Source of the DNA: Akebia trifoliata
Lineage: Eukaryota > Streptophyta > Magnoliopsida > Ranunculales > Lardizabalaceae
DNA: 64,000 nt
Direction: 5' to 3'
Assembly (NCBI GenBank): GCA_017979445.1
Contig: CM030714.1
Span: 6,455,049-6,519,048 of the forward strand
Shown piece after piece: positions 1 through 10,043 of this stretch. Positions within the stretch are counted from its first letter, which is position 1, and each line of letters starts with the position of its first letter. Under the pieces are notes generated by a model that did not search any database, was not told where the DNA came from, and was given only the letters and a program-made list of their open reading frames with translations. The translations under genes were made by a program, and so were the position numbers.

Positions 1-1720
1 AGCGGCGACGACTTGACTTTGTCTGTAAAAGTCAAGTCGTCTGTTTAGCTTGTAGCATGCACCCGCGGCGAGATTGAAGCACATCTTCATCAATGGTTTG
101 TAGCCGTTGATTCTAGGGTTATTTTTATACTTTTTTGGGTGCTTAAGTTAAAAACGACCTATCGCACGGATCAAAAACCAGTTAAAACGTTGTGATAATT
201 AGATGTTTTTTTTTTCCGATTCGATGCATTTACATTTTTTACATTTTAGTCTGAGATGAGTTCAATTGACTAGTCCAAATTTTGAGTTGACTCGTCAAGT
301 TTTAGGTCTATGTTGTTGAGGAGTGAGAACCGACTACTTATGAGTCTACCACTGCAGTGGAAGCCCATAAGATCTTCCTAATGGGTATCTTCTTGACATT
401 GTTACAAAAATCCTCAGGATATAAACATGAGTTGACTCAGGTAGGCCTAATTAAGTATAGAATAGTCACAAAATTCTTCCAATTTTTTCAAATCTTAAAG
501 GATGCTAACCAGTCCTTGTGATTCGACTGTTCCATCCAATACCAAATGAATGATTGCTTGGGGTATCCTATTTCCATAGAGAAACAAGTGTGGGATCATT
601 TTCTCCATAAGAAACAAAGCGGCGAGAGCTTGACATATCTGGAAGGCAAGGTGCCTGTTGGCCATACCGCCATAGCATTCGTGGCGTGATATTGAAAGCC
701 CATTTTCAGTGATGGTTTGTTACAGGTTTATTTCAAGATTTCACATTTTCAAAAAGTCATGAACCCACACGGATTATCATATGGAGAATCAAATACAACA
801 GCTAGCCTTGTAGATTTCATTATAAAATCTCATGGTCAAATAAAATATATTTAAAAAACCAGTTTTTTGAGCTTGATATAACTTGTTGAAAATGGACGGC
901 TACTCAAGTACACAAATTAAAAATTAATTTTTTTTTGGATAAGTAGTAATTCATTATAAAAGAAAACCAGGCCAGTTGAGATGACCAACCTAGCATGACC
1001 TTACAATACGGAACTACTCATAAGGAATACAACAAATCCCATCCCAATTAAAAAGGAAATCCTTGAAGAAAATCTCCTTAAATTCCTTAAAAACTTTGGA
1101 CCAGAAAAATATAAGGCCCACAATATACATAATTGTCTCTCCACAATCTTTTTTGCTTCCCCTCGAAGATACGTCTATTTCTCTCAAGCCACACCCCAAC
1201 AGATTGCAAATGGTGTAATACTCCACAACAATCTCTTTGACCATGAAAATTAACTTTTTTAATAAAAATTTAAAATTCATAGAATTTCATCTTCTACAAC
1301 TTTGTGATAGTGGATCATGTTTTTGTATGTCAAAAAGTGATCTAAACAGGAAAGTTTGTTTTTTTCATATTGGGCAGTCGAGAAATATTTTCACTCTTCT
1401 TATTGCTTATGCATCTGCACCATATGTCAAACGGGTGTCAATCAAATGTCAAATGTCAAAAACAAGATAGGAATTTATCCAAATTACTGAATCCAAACTT
1501 TGTTAATACGGTATAAACGCAAACCTTAATTATTCACTTTAGATAAAAAAGAAAAAAAATTAAAAATTGCTCAAAAGTGTAGGTTTGGTTATACAATTTG
1601 CATGCATGGCTATGGTATTGTTCCGATGAATCTTGAGATTTGGTCACAAACGAAATGTGAAACGCATGCAATCCCCATAAATATATATAAAACAAAGTCA
1701 CTTCATTTTATTTAGTATTG
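1..1720. repeat. A1 block, left flank (module X), no gene
   Basis: No gene is seen. The start repeats nearly base for base at 23950 and 42117, and more loosely at 10860 and 36950 inside the B blocks, so this is a module lying downstream of both gene types. Short open frames here are shared by copies only because the DNA is duplicated. It is interrupted at 927-1236 by a LINE 3' end that the other copies lack. The window starts inside the module, so its true left edge is unknown. Confidence 0.75.
927..1236 (-). mobile_element. 5'-truncated LINE 3' end
   Basis: The segment starts with a poly-T run on the plus strand (a poly-A tail on the minus strand). It then matches, in the same order, the 3' end of the longer LINE at 60154-60460: a stretch ending in AAATCCCATCCCA, then a segment about ACACCCC(A)ACA and GCAAA(T/A)GG. 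Paralogous block A2 runs straight through the insertion point near 24698, so the insertion came after A1 and A2 separated, or was lost from A2. Only the last ~300 bp of the element is present. A small open frame inside it is a remnant of the ORF2 C-terminus. Confidence 0.8.
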
Positions 1721-1996
1721 AGAAGCTAAATATAAAGCATAATTAAACATAGTCACCAAATATTAATGAACATTTTGAGGAGACCCAAAATACCCAACAA
1801 CAGACAACAATAAATATTCCATAGAGTCGTGAATTACCATCCGACTTACCTCACCCCTGAGGCAACAAGTTCGGGAACCATAGATCTACACTCCTCGGGA
1901 TATATTCAATCTACTTTTTTTTATTTATGGTACTGCTCCTACTAGTAGCACCAACAACATACAACATACAACATACAACATAGAGATGCTGATTAA

Positions 1997-2410
1997 TTAG
2001 GTAAACATAAGATGGATATAGGTGCCAAGTGCATAAGCACTCATCACAAAAAGTACTGGAAACCACATCATCAACTTCTTCCCCATTATAAAAGTGCAAT
2101 TCTTCTTCATCATTTGGGGGAGTAGTAGAAGCAGTATCAGACCCAATACCAAGCTTATGAACATAGCAAAGGTGTAGGCCTTGCAGAGAATTACATACGT
2201 CTGATTTTCCATATTTTCAAGAATTTTTGGACCATCACCTGGATGTTTGAAGATCCCACGACTGGCGACATTAGATGTTGAAAACCCTACCACAAATGAT
2301 GTCTTTTGGATTAACATCAGATCATCATCATCGTCGTTCCCTGCAGAAGTAGCAGAGATTGAGATTGATGATGATAGTTGCATCATGTCATCAATTCCAA
2401 TATCACCCAT
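1997..2410 (-). CDS. A1: small two-pass membrane protein, unknown function
   Basis: This single-exon frame encodes 137 residues. Residues 1-35 are Ser-rich and then acidic (five Asp in a row near 26-30), with no signal peptide. A conserved core follows at about 38-75, with SNVASRGIFK, PGD and NQTYVILCK. Two hydrophobic segments follow at about 75-97 and 113-134, separated by a Lys-rich loop (MMKKN, GKK). Copies A2 and A3 differ from A1 or from each other by about eight residues, and the plus-strand B proteins share the core and both membrane segments. A distant relation to the PGG domain of plant ankyrin membrane proteins is possible from the PGD motif and membrane layout, but the first PGG helix is not obvious and there are no ankyrin repeats. 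I do not recognise a function. The first ATG of the frame is used as start and is shared by all A copies. Confidence 0.7.
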   Translation of the reverse strand: MGDIGIDDMMQLSSSISISATSAGNDDDDDLMLIQKTSFVVGFSTSNVASRGIFKHPGDGPKILENMENQTYVILCKAYTFAMFISLVLGLILLLLLPQMMKKNCTFIMGKKLMMWFPVLFVMSAYALGTYIHLMFT

Positions 2411-2499
2411 TAATGTCGGAAATAGTACTCAAGAAGGTTAGGTGAGGTAGAATGAGAGAAGGCTAAGTGGGCATGGAACCAACGTTATTTATTTGTAAA

Positions 2500-2509
2500 T
2501 ATATATATA
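2500..2509 (-). promoter_or_regulatory. TATA box of A1
   Basis: On the minus strand there is a TATATATA tract about 90 bp upstream of the A1 ATG. The same tract sits at the same distance in A2 but is deleted in A3. Position and conservation support a core promoter; no transcript evidence is available. Confidence 0.5.
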
Positions 2510-2840
2510 GATTTATAATAACACGCAATGTCGGTATATGACACGTAATGTCGGTATAGTTTCAATTCAGACAGTAGGAAGGTAGCGTTATCCTAAGATG
2601 AGAGACGAGAAAGACGAAATCTTTGCATGAGGAAGCATCCAAGCAGTTTCGCATGATGTAGACTGTTAAGGGACCACCAACTCAATTGACTCCCCTTACA
2701 TAGGGTGTGCCAGAACCATAGGCTTTTATGTCTCGGGATATACAATTGCACATCCCCATAAATCTGTGAAATTGTGTTTTCTGATGAAAGGAAATCTATG
2801 ATTTTAGCACACCCCACATTAAGGAGTGGATTGAGTACGC

Positions 2841-2990
2841 CACGTGAGGATAGTTATATTAGCATGACTCTTTCTTCACAGTTGGAAAATATATCTGCAC
2901 ATTCCCATGAATGTGTAGCTCTGTATCTCGAAAAGTGCACATCTATGATTCTAACACATGCCATGCCACGTTAGGAGAGTATGGCACGTG
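2841..2990. promoter_or_regulatory. Pair of CACGTG motifs upstream of A1
   Basis: Two palindromic CACGTG hexamers (G-box or ABRE core) occur near 2842 and 2985, about 430 and 570 bp upstream of the A1 ATG. Related copies lie near 26275, 26352 and 26408 upstream of A2. G-boxes bind bZIP and bHLH factors in plants. These sit in a repeated module, so the match may have no function. Confidence 0.3.
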
Positions 2991-5900
2991 AGGGAGTCAA
3001 AAAATCATTACTCTAGTTAGTTTTACTATAATCAAACTAAGCCTATCAATCACCATATAATCTTTGTATACGGGTCGATGAAGGGGTGATCTAAGCTCTG
3101 TAATGGTTTGTTAAAGCAAAATTTGAATTTATATGAGGGAGGCATCAAACAATTCTATCATAAGGTCACATCAAATTCGATCCCCCGCAATAGTCATTAA
3201 GAGCTAAAGTCCAAACTCAAGCCATAGATGTTGGGATCTCTTTAGAGTCAAACTAAAGTGCCAAGTTATGGGATCCCTTCAGGACTGGCGGTTTTGGGAT
3301 CCCTGTAGGAGTGGCGGTCGGCCGTCACGATCAAGGAAGAAACTTCACACATGTCTTGGGAAAACGGTCGGGTTCACATTCGAGGAAGAAACTTTATAGG
3401 GTAATTATAACGGTGTTCATCGGTTTCAACGATACTAGTACAAATGGGCAAAGCCAAGTCCACCACGCATACGAGAGATTAGACGAAGGAAGCTTCGTTA
3501 TTGACGTTAACTGTAACGTGGCGCTCCACAGTACTCGAGTAACCGGTTTATCACGCACATGGTTTAGACTCTATGCACCCATTTAAAAATACAATTGAAA
3601 AATGATGAAATAATCAAATTGACCCCAACTAAAAATAACAAAACGAAAAAATCTCTTCTCACTCACTTTAAAATCACCAATTTTAGAGCTTCAATTTATC
3701 ACGACTCTTAAAGACTAATGATAAATTGAAGCTATAAAATTGATGCTATTAACGTGGCATGTGAAGAGAATCATAAATCTTTTCTTTGTGTATCTCAGAG
3801 AAAAAGACCTATGCTTCTATGCACTACCATGTCAAAAATTTTGTTTGCTAGAAAATTGTTAAAGTTTTTCATTTTAACTCAGTAAAATCCTATTTGAATC
3901 TATCTTAAAAGGATTCAATAGTATCTTACCAAATTTGATATACTAGAAAGATACCAAATCTTTCTGAATTGATTCGGAAGCTACTTACTGACACTTTATT
4001 ATAGTATTTGGTACTAACTTATTGAATGAACCTTCATTTGAAATTTTTTTTGCCCAATTCCTAATAACCGTTAGATCAAGAGTTGAGGTTTCCATGATCA
4101 TTTATAGCCTACATTTTAAGATTTAAAGTTATTGCTTCTTGTATTACGAAATGCTCATTAAAACCCTCATCGAGACCTTGTGAAAATGAGAAGAAAAAGA
4201 AGAAGAGGAATTATAGAATAGGGTAAAGGTCGGAAGGAAGAGAGAGAGCATGAAAACTGCAATATTCGACCACCCAAGACATCAAATTCCATAAAATTTG
4301 ATGGATCAAAGCGTTAAATTTTTCACTGTCAATTTTTTTTCAACGGGTCGAAACTGTCAAGTTAATTGAGGGTAAGAGAAATTTGACTGTTCTAAGCCAA
4401 TGAATTGGGGGATATAAAAAATTTCGATGATCATGGGCCGTCGAAATTTGATTTCTAAAATTCATGGGCCTTAATTCGTCAAATTTTCTTGTCAATTTTT
4501 TTAATTTTCACGTATAGAAAAAAGATAGAGAGAGATGAACGGATAAGGTTTGGTTGGTGCCAAGAGTATACAAAAAAAAGTATAAATTGTGGGTGCAAGT
4601 AGAACACCCCTTAGGGTTGTTGCAGTTTTTTTTTTTACATACCTGATTAAAGTCAAGTCTAAAATGAGACCAACTGATAGGAATCAGAATAGTTGGGTTG
4701 TCTTCGGTGGCTATCTAAAATCGATTTATTTTGCCATTTCTTTTGATACCATGGATGGTTTAAGATTATTCTACATTTAAAAATAAATATATAATACATA
4801 ATATTTGTTTGAATTCCTATATTAACATATGTAATGGAGTTAAAAATGGAGCTGTTTTGCCCAAGCATGCCCTAAAAATTGAAAAATTTTACAAAATAGT
4901 TGATAGTTAATTTTTTAAGGAAGAATGACTTTAAAGGAGTTTTTATTGAGAATATGTACCGAATAGTTCCATAGTAAAGAATATGAACCATTTAAGTCCC
5001 ACTTAATAACATATTAGTCTATTAAGGATTTTTTTTTTAAAATACCTAAAATACCCTTTTAACAACTTTACAAAGTGTTTGATCTAAAATTATAGGGAGT
5101 CAAACAAAAAACTTGGACCAATTTATTTAGTTATTAATATTTCTGTAAAAAATAAAAAATAAATATTTTATTTCTTAAAAACTAAAGTCAATATAATTTT
5201 ATTTGAGTCATTTGTATCGACTTGCTAATTTTTGAGTTGAATCAATTCAATGAACATTTAAGTCAAGTTTTAAGATTATTTATATATTTTAATAAATCTA
5301 ATATACATAGACCAAATCAATTTCATGATGATCATACTCATCTCCATTATCATTGGGTGTAGTCATCATCATCTATGCGATTTAAAGATTACTAATTTCG
5401 GTAAGTGATACAAGTTTTTTATTTTTATTATTAATCTATAAGAGATGACCATAGTTAAGGGGCATGTCATTATAAAATATAGAAGTAACTCAAATATTCT
5501 CAAATAAACATCTTTCTTTAAACTTCAAAAATCATTGAAAGGGTAATTATGGTATTTTTGCTTCAAAAATACTTTTTAGGCTAATATTTGATAAATTGGG
5601 TATTAAAGAGTTCATAGTTTTTTAGAAAGGGACTTTTTGGTATATATTTTCAAAAAATAGGTCTTTGAGGTCATTGTCCCTAATTTTAATTTTGAAAATA
5701 GTAATTTAGTATTTTTGAAATTAAAATATTTTACCAAAACGGTAAAATGTGTTTAAATAACATTCTTTATTACTTGCTCTAAATTATAACAATACCCTTC
5801 AAAGTTAAGTGTAGAACCCACATGCATGTTCTTTTTCTCCACAATCAAACTAGACTCACTTTATCTCTTTCCTTTGGCACCTCACCTCTTGTAACATTGT

Positions 5901-7267
5901 TTTCGCAGGTTACGACGTTGTTGTCTTCTTCGTATAGCCACGGTAGACTAGATCTAAACTCATTCATTCACATCAAAACTTACATATTTTTTTTTTGGCT
6001 AACTAAGCAAATTGCATTAAGAGTATAAAAAAAAGGGTGAACTCACATAAAGTAAAAATAACCTATATTTGATAGCCCAAGGCGTCAAAATCTTCATTGT
6101 CAAATTTTTTTTTTGAAGGAATGAAATCGTCAAATTAATGGAGGATGGGAAAATTTGATGGCTCTGAGCCGTCGAATTGGGGAACATAAAAAATTTCAAT
6201 GGCCATGGGTCATCAAAATTCGATTTCTAAACTGTAGTGTACCTTGTAAGAATGGTAGATTTTCCCTCAAGATACTCAACTGCACAACAATATAAAGCAT
6301 ATGCAGTTGTGTATCCCAACGGAAAAAATCTACTATTCTTGCACCTACCACGTCAGTGAGTTTTTGAGTTACTTTGTCAGTTTGAATTACAAGATCAGTA
6401 CTCTTATTTGATAAGTAGAAATGGATTAATTTAAAACAAGGTTCAATATCCCTTTTATGTCTTAATAACTCTAACCATCATCTTGAAGAAGTTTCGTCAT
6501 GTGTATCTCGGTTTCTCCAACAATAAAATATCAATAATGATAACTTGACTCAAAAAAAAAAAAAAAAACACTCAAAATTCACTCAATTGCACAGGACAAT
6601 ACATATTTTTTTGGTGTATCTCGAGGAAAGAAATCTATATGGTTATAGGCACATGCCATGTTAGTAGAGTGAGTTTTGAGTGTCCTTTTAGGGTCAGTTA
6701 ATGCCAACTCATAAAATATATCTATGTTACAACATCATCTTATTTATTTATTTATTTATTTTATATTTTTTGTTCGGGGGACTACACATCCAAGACTCCA
6801 AACCCTAAAACAGTGTCGTTTAAGGTTCTCCAAAGGATGTACACAATCTAAAAAAACACCTTCCTTACTATGATAGTCAGACTTCACATCTTACAAAGGA
6901 TTGTTGAGCCCACATAGATTATCACATTTGCAATCTAACAACATATCCTTTTAGATTTCATTAAGAAAATCTGGTTCAAAAAACAATTGAAAAAAAAAAT
7001 CTGTTTTGAGCTTCAACCAAGTATTAGAAATAAACAGCTAATGAACTCCCAAAATTAAAATTATGATGAAAAGTGACCCTCTTTTTTTTTTCCCCTTTTT
7101 TCAGCGTTATTAAAATTTTGAGTTCTATATTCCTGTAGCATCCGATCATGTTTTTGAATGAGATAATATACTAAGTGCCTGACTGGGCGCACCCTTCTAG
7201 CAAGTCACGTTATTACGTGGCATGTTTTGATCTCTGGTAAAAGAATTCACGCTTTTGACTCCCCTTC

Positions 7268-7277
7268 CTATTTAAAG
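7268..7277 (+). promoter_or_regulatory. TATA-like box of B1
   Basis: CTATTTAAAG lies about 85 bp upstream of the B1 ATG. Homology with the B2 copy begins only just after this box (ACTTAGGCTCC), so B2 lacks it. Confidence 0.5.
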
Positions 7278-7357
7278 TGAGACTTAGGCTCCACAGGGAT
7301 GCCAACTACTCATCATTCCTTACTACCTATTTTTCTCATATCTCCACATTAAGATCA

Positions 7358-7858
7358 ATGGGTGACGTTGAAGCTGTTGAAATCCAAGTATCGATCACAG
7401 CAAACGATCCAAGGATGAACCAAAACACAGAATTTGCAATTGGGTTTTCGATATCTAATGTTGCCAGCCGTGGGATTTTCAAATATCCAGGTGATGCTAC
7501 GAAAATGCTTGAAAATATGGATAATCAGACGTATGTGATTCTCTGCAAGGTCTATACCTTTTCCATGTTCATAAGTTTGCTATTGGGTCTCATGCTTCTT
7601 CTACCACCTCAAATGATCATGAAGAAGAATCACATTTCTATAATAAGCAAGAAGGTGATGATATGGGTTGCAGTATCAGTGGTGACGAGTGCTTATGCAC
7701 TTGGTACCTATATCCACATTTCGTTTTCCCTAATATCATCATCTCTCTGCTGTTACTGTTGCTACTATATATGCTTTTCTATTATTGTACTTGTTGTTTG
7801 TGTTTGTTGTTGGATTTTGGTGTCTCCTCGACCTCCAAATGCTAAGAATATTTGCTGA
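7358..7858 (+). CDS. B1: small membrane protein with an extended C-terminus
   Basis: This is a plus-strand paralogue of the A proteins, starting at the ATG shared with B2 (MGDVEAVEIQ); an upstream in-frame ATG at 7277 is not supported because it falls in the presumed 5' UTR. The first 124 residues align with B2 with about eleven changes, including the core SNVASRGIFKYPGD, MDNQTYVILCK and two membrane segments at about 65-85 and 100-120. After HISFS the frame continues about 43 residues through a Cys- and Leu-rich stretch that B2 lacks. The cause is one extra T in a TTTTCCC run near 7727, where B2 has TTTCCC and stops. The tail could be a third hydrophobic segment or a meaningless read-through. 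Function is unknown. Confidence 0.65.
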   Translation: MGDVEAVEIQVSITANDPRMNQNTEFAIGFSISNVASRGIFKYPGDATKMLENMDNQTYVILCKVYTFSMFISLLLGLMLLLPPQMIMKKNHISIISKKVMIWVAVSVVTSAYALGTYIHISFSLISSSLCCYCCYYICFSIIVLVVCVCCWILVSPRPPNAKNIC

Positions 7859-8419
7859 TTGTATCATGTATTTAATTATAGCTTACGTGTGTTTGGGTTA
7901 CACACAGCAGTGTATACTAAATAAATAAACTGAAGTGATTTAGTTTCACATACATACCATATATACATATGTGGGTTTTAATTATCTCTGGTTCGATTGC
8001 AGCCATATTTGAGAATAATTAGTTAAACTTTTTTAATTTCTTATTCTTTCTTTATTATTGGATGTGAAGTTTTCAAACTGCTTTTTGTTATATATGTCGT
8101 TTTAATTTATCTCTAAGATGCATGATTTTCAATCTCGTTATCTTGTCTGGTTTGGTCTTGATCATATCTCTCTTTATTTATTTCTCTCCATCTCTCTTCA
8201 CCAATCAAACCCTCAAATGAGAATCAATCAAGAAAAATGGCAGACAACCAATCATCTTTCTAAAAAAATATAAATTCAACCAAGTCCGATTCATTTGTTT
8301 ACGAAGGGTAGAGTTTGAGTTACCTATCAGATACAGTCCCTTTTCGAGAATAGCTTCTACATAAATGCTTGATTTGTGAAGCGAGTTTGATGAGGGACTG
8401 GGTAATGGTGCACTGAAAT

Positions 8420-8932
8420 TAGGGCTGTCAATGGATCGGATCAGACCCTCATTCACATTCTATATCTTCGGGTCTGGATAAATGATTTAGATTCCAATAA
8501 GGTTTGAATATGATATCTTATTCGATCGGATCTTGATTGACCATGTCTTGATCCGATAAAATGTTAAAAATTATATAAATTGTATCTTATATTTATTTGA
8601 AGGATCGCGTTCCGTGTACAAACATTCCGACTCACATCTCCACAAATCGTACAAACCATCGGATTAAACACAATTCTACGGTCCAGATCTGTGGTAAGTT
8701 TACAACAGATGTTTATGAAATTAAATTTTGGAAATTAATTTTACCTCCCCGTATAAACTCTCTTCCTCTTTTCTTTTCTGGAAACGAAGTCGAAGACCAG
8801 TCAATCATTTAGAAGTTGTTTGACCTCATTTTCAGAGAAGAACAAATGAAAGAAACTGAAATGACAGAGAAAATGGGACGCATGGAAGAAGAATCTAAGC
8901 TAGGCGTCTCTCATTCATGGCGACATGCGTTC

Positions 8933-8974
<42 letters not shown>

Positions 8975-8980
8975 TGGACT

Positions 8981-9020
<40 letters not shown>

Positions 9021-10043
9021 ACTCTTGAGAGAGAAAAATATTAACAGCTCAACATACCTTCGATTTGGATTAAAAAACAGTTGAAGATCCCTAAGTCAGT
9101 AAATTTTCTGAAAACGATCTTTTTTACCCAAACAAATCAAAATTGATACCAAGACCAAACACATAAATTTCATTAGCAATCTATCTATTTCATCAAACCA
9201 CATTAAATTAGAAAGAAATCCAGCAAAAATCACGCGATGCCGTCACAGACCCTTCTTTCTCCCTTTTTGGCTTTTTTTGATTGTGATCTTCTGTACCCAC
9301 TCCAATTAATAAAACCCACCAAAGAACTTAAGTCCTAATCCCAGAAAAAAAAATAACTTTGACAGAGTTTATTTGGTTGGAGATACGGGGAGGTGAGTCT
9401 TATTTAACAAAATTCATTTCTTAACAAAAGATTGTAACTTTACTACAGATCTAGACCGCAAATCTTCATTTAATCCGAGGGTCGAAACGATTTTTGGAGA
9501 TGTGAGTTTATTTGTGTGTACACCACACTTATTTGAATATATAAAGTTTATTTAGATTTTGTACATCAAGTTGAATTTGTCCCAATCCGGATTTTATCCG
9601 ATTAATATTAGATTGGGCTTGATCAAATACTTATTGGATCAGTTCCAAATCCAATCTGACCTTTATTGGATTGATACCAAATTGACCCAAACTCGATACT
9701 AACCAATTCATTGCCAGCCCTATAACTTCAATAATTAGTCTAATAGAGATTTGGAAACTGGGTTGTTATCTCACACGTGTCTCTTTTGAGGAGTCCTGAT
9801 ACATAAATAAACGTAGTTTATTTAGATTTTGCTAATCAAATCGGGATTGGTCTAATCTGAACCTAATCCGATTAGTAATGGACCGAGTTGGATCTTAATA
9901 TTGAGATCCAATAAAAACTCAATCCCTTTAAGTGCCCGATCCATTACTTATTGAAACAGTCTCAAATCTGATATGATCCTTATTGATTTTGGTACCAATA
10001 TCGACCCTGATCCAATACAAACCAATCAATTGGCAGCCTTATA
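8420..10043. mobile_element. hAT-like repeat, composite
   Basis: The left end is TAGGGCTGTCAATGGATC and the right end, read backwards, is TAAGGCTGCCAATTGATTGG, a terminal inverted repeat typical of small plant hAT-like elements. ACTGAAAT occurs at 8412-8419 and again at 10044-10051, consistent with an 8-bp target duplication, apart from two extra bases at the right end. Inside, 9540-9722 and 9780-10043 are related GATCC/GGATT-rich tails, so the right end appears duplicated. A MULE-like element is nested inside. B2 keeps only the right end (to about 35690). Confidence 0.45.
8602..9528. mobile_element. Non-autonomous Mutator-like element, 927 bp
   Basis: The ends form long imperfect inverted repeats of about 170 bp: the left starts GGATCGCGTTCCGTG, and both arms share ACTCACATCTCCA, CGGATTAAA and AGATCTGT in mirror order. 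The 9-bp target duplication TTATTTGAA is exact at 8593-8601 and 9529-9537, the MULE signature size. No transposase is encoded. The interior holds (GA)n microsatellites at about 8936-8970 and 8981-9013; the Arg-Glu repeat frame there is an artefact of them. Termini resemble the larger Pack-MULE-like element at 15258. B2 retains a truncated copy. Confidence 0.8.

Larger units (their letters stand above)
2411..7267. repeat. Intergenic part of A1 between the divergent A1 and B1 genes
   Basis: No gene is supported. 2690-6375 recurs at 26100-29038 and again at 29186-32371, and 2690-3610 recurs at 51400-52360. The DNA is AT-rich, with homopolymer and (TTTA)n tracts near 6740. From about 6385 to 7278 the sequence is unique to this copy and carries the upstream region of B1; the second A-to-B junction has different DNA at this point. 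Confidence 0.7.

Noticed and set aside
2247..2441. Plus-strand 64-codon frame, repeated at 25657 and 43825
   Set aside because: It is antisense to the A genes; conservation is explained by the coding strand.
7277..7357. Upstream in-frame ATG of B1 as the start
   Set aside because: It lies directly after the TATA-like box and is not a start in B2, whose matching ATG is at 32624.
8816..9028. Open frame with Arg-Glu repeats
   Set aside because: It is the translation of (GA)n microsatellites inside a transposable element, with no protein features.
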